Assembly (NCBI GenBank): GCA_023248615.1
Contig: JAHFEI010000022.1
Location: forward strand, 1 to 13,775
Reading direction: 5' to 3'
Length of the DNA: 13,775 bases
Origin: Nitrospinales bacterium
GTDB lineage: Bacteria; Nitrospinota_A; UBA7883; JACRGQ01
A model generated the notes under the pieces. The model searched no databases, was not told the origin of the DNA, and saw only the letters and a program-made list of their open reading frames with translations. A program made the translations under genes and the position numbers. The first letter of the stretch is position 1; each line of letters starts with the position of its first letter. Positions 6,836 through 12,659 of this stretch are shown here, one piece after another.

Positions 6836-7034
6836 TTGCTTTTCCGGTTTGGGCTAGTCGTATTCATCCAGTGTATATCGGACAAATTGCCGGAAACTAA
6901 AGTGCGTTTACTGTTAGGCCGTCGCCACTACGGCTAAGGGTGGCGGGGGAATGGCGCGAGCTACTGCTGTATGCGGACAAAAAGCCCCTTCTGCACGCAA
7001 AGCTCTATGAAGAATGGATGCCCCGCCGGGGTGG
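6836..7034. other. Stretch between macro remnant and 132-aa gene
   Basis: No gene is supported here. Open frames exist on both strands (for example + 6940-7224, running antisense through the macro motif), but none has recognisable motifs together with a ribosome site. It contains the sigma-28-like promoter and a short inverted repeat around 6921-6944 (GCCAC/GTGGC). Confidence 0.4.
6875..6901 (-). promoter_or_regulatory. Sigma-28 (FliA)-like promoter, upstream of the 132-aa gene
   Basis: On the minus strand TTTAGTTT (6901-6894) is followed after exactly 11 bases by TCCGATAT (6882-6875). The enterobacterial FliA consensus is TAAAGTTT-N11-GCCGATAA, so each box matches at 6 of 8 positions with the ideal spacing. 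The -10 box ends about 40 bases before the ATG at 6835. Confidence 0.45.
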
Positions 7035-7178
7035 TTATTTGTGCGCGGATGCTGGTGGCTTCGCCATGCCGCCACCAAGTATCAATTGCGAGTTCGCGGC
7101 GTTTACTATCGCGTCACAATCCAGCAAGGTTATGTCGCCTTCGGTTATTTCTATGGTCGAATTACCGATTTTTTTCAT
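7035..7178 (-). pseudogene. Truncated macro-domain protein overlapping moaC
   Basis: This 47-codon frame starts with an ATG that overlaps the moaC stop as ATGA. Its protein begins STIEITEGDITLLD, then CDAIVNAANSQLILGGG, the first third of a macro domain (ADP-ribose or O-acetyl-ADP-ribose binding). Visible are the GDI Asp (residue 15), the NAAN motif (27-30) and the first Gly loop (35-37). Complete macro domains have about 150-190 residues. Here the frame diverges right after GGGMA and stops at TAA (7035-7037). A shifted frame continues to 6961 but does not resemble the rest of the domain, so I read this as a decayed or truncated gene. A run of seven A follows the start codon. Whether the short product is made is unknown. 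Confidence 0.7.
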
Positions 7179-7651
7179 CTTGCGAAGGAACCGGACTTGC
7201 CCCCATGTTTTTCCAGTAGCATGATATCGGTTACGACTATCGCCTTATCCAGCGATTTGCACATGTCGTAAATGGTGAGGGCCGCAACCGATGCCGCAGT
7301 AAGCGCTTCCATCTCCACCCCGGTTGCGCCGTGCGCCCGCGCCTCTGCACGTATCCGGATGCCGCCATGCACAAAGCTAAACTGCACATCACAATAATCC
7401 AGCCCCAGCGGGTGGCAAAGGGGGATAAGTTGCGCCGTCTGCTTTGCCGCCATAATGCCGGCAATGCGCGCAACGCTAAATACGTCGCCTTTCGGGATTT
7501 TTTGCGCTTTTAGCGCTTCTATGGTCTCGGCGCCCATCTTCACCAATGCCCCGGCAATGGCAGTACGCATGGTAGGCTTTTTGCCGGAAACATCCACCAT
7601 ATGCGCCTGCCCATACTCGTTAAGGTGCGAAAACGGCTTTTTGCTGCCCAT
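7175..7651 (-). CDS. moaC: Cyclic pyranopterin monophosphate synthase MoaC
   Basis: A 158-residue protein of standard MoaC length, acting with MoaA to convert the rearranged GTP product into cPMP, the first stable intermediate of molybdenum cofactor synthesis, in the cytoplasm as a homohexamer. Signature segments: FSHLNEYGQAHMVDVSGK (7-24), KGDVF (54-58), LIPLCHPL (75-82) and GVEMEALTAASVAALTIYDM (111-130). The active-site pair corresponds to D129 and K132, with the same spacing as E. coli D128/K131, and K54 matches E. coli K51. The N-terminus aligns from the first residues, so the start at 7651 is right or very nearly so, yet no Shine-Dalgarno is visible in front of it; see the promoter entry. 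The gene overlaps the macro-domain remnant by four bases. No other moa or mog genes are in the window. Confidence 0.96.
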   Translation of the reverse strand: MGSKKPFSHLNEYGQAHMVDVSGKKPTMRTAIAGALVKMGAETIEALKAQKIPKGDVFSVARIAGIMAAKQTAQLIPLCHPLGLDYCDVQFSFVHGGIRIRAEARAHGATGVEMEALTAASVAALTIYDMCKSLDKAIVVTDIMLLEKHGGKSGSFAR

Positions 7652-7658
7652 GCCGGGT

Positions 7659-7667
7659 ATTGTACCA
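7659..7667 (-). promoter_or_regulatory. Extended -10 element directly before moaC
   Basis: On the minus strand TGGTACAAT (7667-7659) has the TGn extended -10 form with TACAAT one base from TATAAT. It ends 7 bases before the moaC ATG, so transcription would begin at or next to the start codon, giving a leaderless mRNA. The -35 region is poor (GGACGC). Confidence 0.45.
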
Positions 7668-7706
7668 GAAGATGTGAACCTGCGTCCCCACCACCTTGGG
7701 AGGGAT

Positions 7707-8048
7707 TTAGATGAAAAGGTTCATAATCGCGCCGGTGATGCCGGTGGAGCCTATCCCCGAACGGATGAGGTTTTGCTTCTCCATACCGCCGGAAGTGAGC
7801 GAAGCGTTGGCGAAATAATTCATGAGGTTGGTCTTGTCCTGCGGCGTAATGTTATTCAATGAGCCGGTAATCGGTAGGCCAGCAGGTAACTTAGATGCAC
7901 TTGAATTAATTGGATTTGTCGCCATCCCGGGAAGCGTATTTCCTGTCCTTCCCTGGTACTTCTCCATTAGGTTTGCGCTGGATTGGTTCATCGCCAGCCC
8001 GTTCGACACTGGCTGGTACAACGCTGAATTATTCATGCTCTTAATCAT
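7707..8048 (-). CDS. Small Asn/Ser/Gly-rich protein, unrecognised; possibly flagellar regulon
   Basis: A 113-residue protein rich in Asn, Ser, Gly, Met and Leu with no cysteine, signal peptide or membrane helix. Sequence pieces such as MNNSALYQPVSNGLAMNQSS and the C-terminal GSTGITGAIMNLFI recall exported flagellar axial or rod-associated proteins in composition only; I recognise no family. GAGGTG stands 7 bases before the ATG, supporting the start. An upstream element with an exact FliA -10 (GCCGATAA) sits 33 bases before the ATG, which suggests expression with late flagellar genes. The gene is 55 bases upstream of moaC on the same strand and divergent from dnaK. Confidence 0.75.
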   Translation of the reverse strand: MIKSMNNSALYQPVSNGLAMNQSSANLMEKYQGRTGNTLPGMATNPINSSASKLPAGLPITGSLNNITPQDKTNLMNYFANASLTSGGMEKQNLIRSGIGSTGITGAIMNLFI

Positions 8049-8080
8049 GGCTACTCACCTCAAACTTTCTTTATAGTTCT

Positions 8081-8106
8081 TTATCGGCATAATGGAGCAA
8101 ACCATG
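8081..8106 (-). promoter_or_regulatory. Sigma-28 (FliA)-like promoter of the 113-aa gene
   Basis: On the minus strand GCCGATAA (8088-8081) matches the FliA -10 consensus at all 8 positions. Ten bases upstream lies CATGGTTT (8106-8099), 5 of 8 to TAAAGTTT; the usual spacing is 11. The -10 ends 33 bases before the ATG and the ribosome site GAGGTG lies between. Confidence 0.6.
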
Positions 8107-8126
8107 AATTTATTTATAGCCATCCC

Positions 8127-8155
8127 TTGACGAACCGCAAGAGTGGTCTTATCAA
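8127..8155 (+). promoter_or_regulatory. Sigma-70-type promoter of dnaK
   Basis: TTGACG (8127-8132) and TATCAA (8150-8155) are separated by exactly 17 bases, 47 bases before the dnaK ATG. No CIRCE inverted repeat (TTAGCACTC-N9-GAGTGCTAA) and no convincing sigma-32 promoter are visible here. Confidence 0.65.
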
Positions 8156-8202
8156 TCCAACAGAGCGAAAGCTTTGAGCCATTAACAAATACGGAGGAAA
8201 AA

Positions 8203-10101
8203 ATGGGAAAAATAATCGGCATTGACTTGGGTACAACAAACTCTGTTGTAGCCGTGATGGAAGGCGGCCAACCTAAAGTCATTGTAAATGAAGAGGGTTC
8301 CAGGATTACCCCCTCCGTTGTCGCCTTTACGAAAGAAGGGGAGATATTGGTTGGGCAGGTTGCAAAGCGCCAGGCCATAACCAACCCCACCAATACCGTC
8401 TATTCCATCAAACGGTTTATGGGACGCAAGTTTTCCGAAGTTCAGGAAGAGATGAAAATGGTGCCGTACAAGGTGGTGGAAGGCCCCAATGCCGATGTGC
8501 GTGTTCTTGCTTCCGGCAAACAGTACAGCCCACCGGAGATATCCGCAATGATACTTGGGAAACTGAAAAAATCCGCCGAGACCTATCTGGGCGAAAAGGT
8601 AACGGAAGCGGTGATAACCGTTCCGGCGTACTTCAACGACGCACAGCGGCAGGCCACAAAAGATGCGGGGCGCATCGCCGGGCTGGATGTAAAACGAATA
8701 ATCAATGAACCGACTGCGGCTGCCTTGGCCTACGGACTGGACAAGACCAAAGACCACATGATAGCGGTGTACGACCTGGGCGGCGGTACCTTTGACATTT
8801 CGATACTGGAAGTGGGCGACAACGTGGTGGAAGTTAAATCCACCAACGGCGATACGCACCTTGGCGGCGATAACTTCGACCAGCGGATAATAGAATGGCT
8901 GGTTGCCGAGTTCAAGAGAGACCAGGGAATAGACCTGGGCAAAGATGCAATGGCGTTGCAACGGCTGAAAGAAGCGGCGGAAAAGGCGAAAATGGAGCTT
9001 TCATCCGTAACAGAGACGGATATCAACCTGCCGTTCGTGACTGCGGACGCAACCGGCCCCAAGCATATGAACGTAAAGCTGACCAGGGCGAAGTTCGAAC
9101 AGATGATAGACGACTACCTGCAAAGGACACTTGGCCCACTGAAGCAGGCCATGTCCGATGCCGGGCTAAAGCCGGATGAAGTGAAAGAAGCGGTCATGGT
9201 GGGCGGCTCCACCCGTGTGCCGAAAGTAACCGAAGTGGTGAAAAACTATTTTGACCGCGAGCCGCACAAAGGCGTAAACCCGGATGAAGTGGTTGCGCTT
9301 GGCGCCGCCGTGCAGGCTGGCGTGCTGGCCGGTGACGTTAAAGATATCCTCCTTTTGGACGTTACCCCGCTTTCGCTCGGCATTGAAACGCTGGGCGGAG
9401 TGATGACCAGGCTAATAGAGCGTAACACCACCATCCCCACCCGCAAAAGCGAAGTGTTCTCTACTGCGGCGGACAGCCAGACATCGGTGGAAATCCACGT
9501 TATGCAAGGCGAGCGCGAAATGGCAAGGGATAACCGCACGCTCGGCAAGTTCCATCTGGATGGCATTCCGCCCGCACCGCGCGGCATCCCGCAGGTTGAG
9601 GTCACTTTCGATATAGACGCGAACGGCATAGTCCACGTTTCCGCAAAGGATAAAGGTACAGGCCGCGAGCAGAAAATCACGGTCACATCCAGTTCCGGGC
9701 TGGGCGAGAACGAAATAAAAGAGATGGTGAAAGACGCGGAGGCAAACGCCGAGGAAGACAAGAAGAAACGCGAGGCTATAGATGCGCGTAACATGGCGGA
9801 CGGCCTAGTCTACCAGACCGAGAAGACGCTGGCCGAGAACAAGGAAAAAATATCCGACGACGTGAAAAAGCAGGTGGAAGAAGCTGTGGCCGAATGCAAG
9901 AAGGCCATGGAAGGTGACAATCTGGAAGCGACAAAAGCGGCGACGGAAAAGCTACGCAGTGCCGCACACAAAATGGCGGAGATAATCTACCAGCAGGCTT
10001 CCGCACAGCCCGGCGCAGATGCCCCCCAAGGTGGCGGCGCAACTCCAGGCAACGACAAAGGCAATGTCGTAGATGCGGAATTCGAGGATATAAAGAAGTA
10101 G
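8203..10101 (+). CDS. dnaK: Chaperone protein DnaK (Hsp70)
   Basis: A 632-residue cytoplasmic Hsp70 that binds hydrophobic peptide segments in an ATP-controlled cycle with DnaJ and GrpE. The ATPase domain starts [15 protein letters not shown] and contains [43 protein letters not shown] and [11 protein letters not shown]. The conserved linker [19 protein letters not shown] leads into the substrate-binding domain, then the helical lid with many Lys and Glu. It ends with the usual [11 protein letters not shown] tail after a Gly/Pro/Ala-rich linker. The start at 8203 is chosen because GGAGGA stands 5 bases before it and the protein begins with the first ATPase strand; a longer in-frame start at 8143 overlaps the -10 region of the promoter. 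grpE and dnaJ are not next to it, so the gene appears monocistronic. Confidence 0.99.
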   Translation: MGKIIGIDLGTTNSVVAVMEGGQPKVIVNEEGSRITPSVVAFTKEGEILVGQVAKRQAITNPTNTVYSIKRFMGRKFSEVQEEMKMVPYKVVEGPNADVRVLASGKQYSPPEISAMILGKLKKSAETYLGEKVTEAVITVPAYFNDAQRQATKDAGRIAGLDVKRIINEPTAAALAYGLDKTKDHMIAVYDLGGGTFDISILEVGDNVVEVKSTNGDTHLGGDNFDQRIIEWLVAEFKRDQGIDLGKDAMALQRLKEAAEKAKMELSSVTETDINLPFVTADATGPKHMNVKLTRAKFEQMIDDYLQRTLGPLKQAMSDAGLKPDEVKEAVMVGGSTRVPKVTEVVKNYFDREPHKGVNPDEVVALGAAVQAGVLAGDVKDILLLDVTPLSLGIETLGGVMTRLIERNTTIPTRKSEVFSTAADSQTSVEIHVMQGEREMARDNRTLGKFHLDGIPPAPRGIPQVEVTFDIDANGIVHVSAKDKGTGREQKITVTSSSGLGENEIKEMVKDAEANAEEDKKKREAIDARNMADGLVYQTEKTLAENKEKISDDVKKQVEEAVAECKKAMEGDNLEATKAATEKLRSAAHKMAEIIYQQASAQPGADAPQGGGATPGNDKGNVVDAEFEDIKK

Positions 10102-10111
10102 CCCTTTCCCT

Positions 10112-10135
10112 GGCCGGGACATTAAAATCCCGGCC
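10112..10135 (+). terminator. GC-rich hairpin after dnaK
   Basis: GGCCGGGA (10112-10119) pairs perfectly with TCCCGGCC (10128-10135) over an 8-base loop, ten bases after the dnaK stop. The following sequence is TACCCCTCCCC, not a T run, so termination may need another factor. A second hairpin, CGGCGGG/CCCGCCG, follows at about 10154-10178. Confidence 0.55.
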
Positions 10136-10243
10136 TACCCCTCCCCTTTGCATCGGCGGGTGGCGCTTGCCCCCGCCGAAAAAACTACCCTGCGTGCCAC
10201 GAAGACAGAAGCCCCGCTACCGCCCAACAAAACGTGATATAAA

Positions 10244-10425
10244 CCTCGATTCCGAAGTTGATTGGTTTTTAAAAAAACGGCCCAAATAACACCTTTAGAT
10301 TCAATGCAATATCGCACCTACTCCCAACTTCTCCGAAGTTGAAAATGGTGCTGAAGGCATTCATCGAAAGCCTCTTATTTTTAAGGGCTTTTTGGTTTTG
10401 GCATTGCTCAACTTCGGAATCGAGG
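10244..10425. mobile_element. MITE-like element with 18-bp terminal inverted repeats
   Basis: CCTCGATTCCGAAGTTGA (10244-10261) and its exact complement TCAACTTCGGAATCGAGG (10408-10425) bound a 182-base segment without a credible gene. The five bases outside the left end (10239-10243) and the five outside the right end (10426-10430) are both ATAAA, as a target-site duplication would be. Inside, TCCGAAGTTGA is repeated at 10332-10342 as half of a palindrome CAACTTC-TCC-GAAGTTG (10325-10341). The repeats are longer than chance would give. No transposase is nearby, so it would be non-autonomous. Confidence 0.6.
10368..10398 (+). terminator. Terminator-like hairpin inside the inverted-repeat element
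   Basis: AAGCCT-C-TTA (10368-10377) pairs with TAAGGGCTT (10382-10390) with one bulge, followed on + by TTTTTGGTTTT. It resembles a rho-independent terminator for + transcription, perhaps for read-through from dnaK. Confidence 0.5.
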
Positions 10426-10471
10426 ATAAAGAGTTCGGTGTTGGGTGATTTTGGGACAACAGTTTGAAGAG

Positions 10472-10548
10472 TGGTGCGCCCGGCTGGATTCGAACCAGCG
10501 ACCTACAGATTCGGAATCTGGCACTCTATCCAACTGAGCTACGGGCGC
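10472..10548 (-). tRNA. tRNA-Arg (anticodon CCG)
   Basis: A complete cloverleaf on the minus strand: acceptor GCGCCCG pairing with CGGGCGC, D arm GCTC..GAGT, anticodon stem CCAGA/TCTGT with loop TTCCGAA (anticodon CCG at 10514-10512), variable loop AGGTC, and a T arm with GGTTCGAATCC. The discriminator is A and CCA is encoded (10474-10472). Overall it closely resembles E. coli tRNA-Arg(CCG), which reads CGG codons. The outermost anticodon-stem pair (27-43) is a C-T mismatch. Confidence 0.95.
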
Positions 10549-10557
10549 ATTCGGGTA

Positions 10558-10586
10558 ATTATAGTGACTGGCAACGCGTGTGCCTA
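10558..10586 (-). promoter_or_regulatory. Promoter of the tRNA-Arg gene
   Basis: On the minus strand a perfect TATAAT (10563-10558) follows TAGGCA (10586-10581; 4 of 6 to TTGACA) with a 17-base spacer. The predicted start lies a few bases before the mature tRNA 5' end. Confidence 0.65.
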
Positions 10587-10660
10587 ACTTTTTTTATTGC
10601 GTCATCGGCAGGCAAGTTGTCCGGCGGGAAACGCCAAAAGGGGCATCCAAGCTCTTCTGG

Positions 10661-10703
10661 ATTCCCGCTGGAGTTTACCCAGCGCTGGGCACGGGGCGGG
10701 AAT
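10661..10703. repeat. REP-like nested palindrome
   Basis: ATTCCCGC (10661-10668) pairs with GCGGGAAT (10696-10703), and the loop holds the perfect palindrome CCCAGCGCTGGG (10678-10689). This form, two nested GC-rich palindromes between genes, is typical of dispersed extragenic repeats. It lies in the 190-base gap between engB and the tRNA; only one copy is seen in this window. Confidence 0.5.
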
Positions 10704-10738
10704 GGCGCCATAGCGTGTCCATGACAACTTAAAATGCC

Positions 10739-11314
10739 CTAGCCGTGGAGCAACGGGAGCAGTTCCCTCCAAAGCGCGTCTTTTCCTGCGCCGGTTTTTG
10801 CGGAGTATATTATCGGTTTTTTACCGAGCGTTTTTTCAATTTTTCTCGCGCTCTCCGCGCATGCGGGGTTGGAGAGCTTGTCGCTCTTGTTCGCAACCAG
10901 TATATGCGGCACCCCGGCGTTGATGGCGAACTCCATCATCGTCTTCTCCAACTCGTCCGGGCTACGGCGGATATCCACGATATGCACCAGCGCCTTCAGT
11001 TCTTCCTTGCCCGTGATGTATTCCTCCACCATCGGTTTCCATCGCCGGATTTCATCTTTGTCCCCCCTGGCGAAACCGTAGCCCGGCAGGTCGGTGAGGA
11101 CAAACTTTTCGTTTATCAAAAAAAAGTTCAGCAAGCGGGTCTTGCCCGGCTCGCCGCTGGTTTTTACCAGCCCTTTGCGCTGTAGCAGGTTGTTCATCAG
11201 CGATGATTTGCCAACGTTGCTACGCCCGCCAAAGGCCACCTCCGGGTATTGTGTGTGCGGCCAGCCGGCTTTTTCCGTCGCGCTCTTCATGAATACGGCG
11301 GAAATTATTTTCAC
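10739..11314 (-). CDS. engB: Ribosome biogenesis GTPase EngB (YihA/YsxC)
   Basis: A 191-residue TRAFAC-class GTPase needed for late assembly of the large ribosomal subunit. The G motifs are in order: G1 GRSNVGKSS (30-38), G2 in GEPGKTR (T59), G3 DLPGYG (75-80), G4 NKSD (142-145, where many homologues have TKxD) and G5 SAK (171-173). The length is standard. The start is a GTG at 11314 with AGGA just upstream; the resulting N-terminus (KIISAVFMKS) aligns with B. subtilis YsxC, whereas the ATG at residue 9 would remove conserved sequence. It lies 22 bases after the DUF1015 gene as last gene of a minus-strand cluster. Confidence 0.96.
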   Translation of the reverse strand: MKIISAVFMKSATEKAGWPHTQYPEVAFGGRSNVGKSSLMNNLLQRKGLVKTSGEPGKTRLLNFFLINEKFVLTDLPGYGFARGDKDEIRRWKPMVEEYITGKEELKALVHIVDIRRSPDELEKTMMEFAINAGVPHILVANKSDKLSNPACAESARKIEKTLGKKPIIYSAKTGAGKDALWRELLPLLHG

Positions 11315-11336
11315 TGGGTCCTTTTTCCGTCGTCGG

Positions 11337-12638
11337 TCAGTACAGCGGGTTCATTACAAGCCCGGTTATAAGCTTCGGGTAAAAGTAGGTAGATTTCTGC
11401 GGCATCTTCAGCCCGGCTTGCGAAACCTCGCGCATATGTCCTATCGGGGTGGAGTTCAGAAAGAACGCCAGCTTCGATACGCCCGCATCCACACGGCTCG
11501 CGCATGTGGCGATATCTATGTTGTAAAACACCTGCTGGTTGTCCATGTCGGTCTGCGGTAGCACTCCCAGCATCGGGATGAATATCCGGTCGTGCAGGAT
11601 TGCCACATCCAGCTTTTCCATGGGCGACGTGAACGACGTTTTTTTGTATTTCAGGAAAGCGTACTCGCCGCCGCCGTAATACAGACCGAACACCGGCGTT
11701 TTGTAGCCCTTCATTTTTGCCGAGAGTTTCGCTTCCGTATCCGCGCTTCTTTTGCCGGTGCCGGAAGGAAGTTTTTCTATCTCAAACTCCGCCGCCAGCT
11801 TTGCCAGCAAATCGGCGGCATTGAAGTTCTCCATATGGTTTATCACGCGGTGGGTCGGCAACACCGTCAGCCCTTCCGATTCGGTGTTGGTAAAGTACAT
11901 CAGCACGTACCGCACGTCGTCCGGCGGGGTCTTGCCGCCAGCAGAGTTTTCCTTCATGTAGTTTAGCGCGGTCTCGTACCTGTGGTGCCCATCCGCTATC
12001 AGTATGGTCTTGTCTTCCATCAGGTCGGTAATGGATTCAATCCACTTCGGGTCTGTTACCGCCCACATGCGGTGGGTTTGCCCGTCTTCCATGGTTGCGC
12101 TGATGTCCGGCTTCGCCTGTGTAACCTGCTGTAGCAGGCCGTCGGATTGCCCGGACTGGTCGCTGAACAGCCCGAATATCGGGCTGAAGTTGCACTTGCA
12201 GGCGCGGGTAAGTTTCAGGCGGTCTGCCTTCGGCCCTGCGAATGTGTTTTCGTGCGGCACTACCGAGCCGCCGAAATCTTCTAATTTTTTGCGGGCTATG
12301 AACCCTGTGCGGGTTTTCGTTTCGCCCAGCGCGGTGTAAGTTTGCGAATATACATATATAGCCGCCGCCCCGTTGCGCACCAAAACCTTTTTCCCAATCC
12401 AGTCCGACAGGCTTGAGGCGGAGCGGGTGTATCGGTTATCCGTTTCCGTGTCGCTGGCGGAGGTCTTGCCCAGTATCAGGCGCACCACGTTGTATTCATT
12501 TTTTTGGTATAGCGCTTCCTGCATATCGGGGTAGATGACGTCGTACGGGGGAGCCAGCAACGTTTCCGGGGCTCCTGCCACGGATAGGTCGTACCGCATG
12601 CCCCTGAACGCGGCTACCTGCTTTTCCTTTTTGCTCAT
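11337..12638 (-). CDS. DUF1015 family protein
   Basis: A 433-residue cytoplasmic protein of the DUF1015 family. Family hallmarks are the N-terminal AFRGMRYD (10-17), APPYDVI (29-35), PHENTFAGPKADRLKL (128-143), SPIFGLFSD (152-160) and the strongly conserved IADGHHRYET (214-223). The DGHHR motif resembles the core motif of ParB/Srx-fold proteins, some of which are nucleotide-using enzymes such as free-serine kinases; that link is my inference and no activity is claimed. AAGGAA stands 4 bases before the ATG at 12638. It lies 21 bases downstream of the SPOR gene and 22 bases upstream of engB, so the three are probably one transcript. Confidence 0.93.
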   Translation of the reverse strand: MSKKEKQVAAFRGMRYDLSVAGAPETLLAPPYDVIYPDMQEALYQKNEYNVVRLILGKTSASDTETDNRYTRSASSLSDWIGKKVLVRNGAAAIYVYSQTYTALGETKTRTGFIARKKLEDFGGSVVPHENTFAGPKADRLKLTRACKCNFSPIFGLFSDQSGQSDGLLQQVTQAKPDISATMEDGQTHRMWAVTDPKWIESITDLMEDKTILIADGHHRYETALNYMKENSAGGKTPPDDVRYVLMYFTNTESEGLTVLPTHRVINHMENFNAADLLAKLAAEFEIEKLPSGTGKRSADTEAKLSAKMKGYKTPVFGLYYGGGEYAFLKYKKTSFTSPMEKLDVAILHDRIFIPMLGVLPQTDMDNQQVFYNIDIATCASRVDAGVSKLAFFLNSTPIGHMREVSQAGLKMPQKSTYFYPKLITGLVMNPLY

Positions 12639-12659
12639 GATGTTCCTTTCAATAATGCT

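Noticed and set aside
6347..6937. Long hydrophobic plus-strand frame of 196 residues
   Set aside because: It is the antisense of the 132-aa minus-strand frame, has no ribosome site, and its Gly/Leu/Arg-rich product comes from the complementary low-complexity codons. The minus frame has a promoter candidate and better codon use.
6940..7224. Plus-strand frame of 94 residues starting with GTG
   Set aside because: Its codons look reasonable at first, but it runs antisense through the clear macro-domain motif and the moaC end, and no family is recognised.
8049..8202. CIRCE or sigma-32 control of dnaK
   Set aside because: No TTAGCACTC-N9-GAGTGCTAA repeat and no CCCCAT-type -10 are present; the visible boxes are sigma-70-like.
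10464..10724. Plus-strand frame of 86 residues over the tRNA
   Set aside because: It is the familiar spurious translation of an antisense tRNA (W-I-R-T-S-D-L-Q-I-R-N type).
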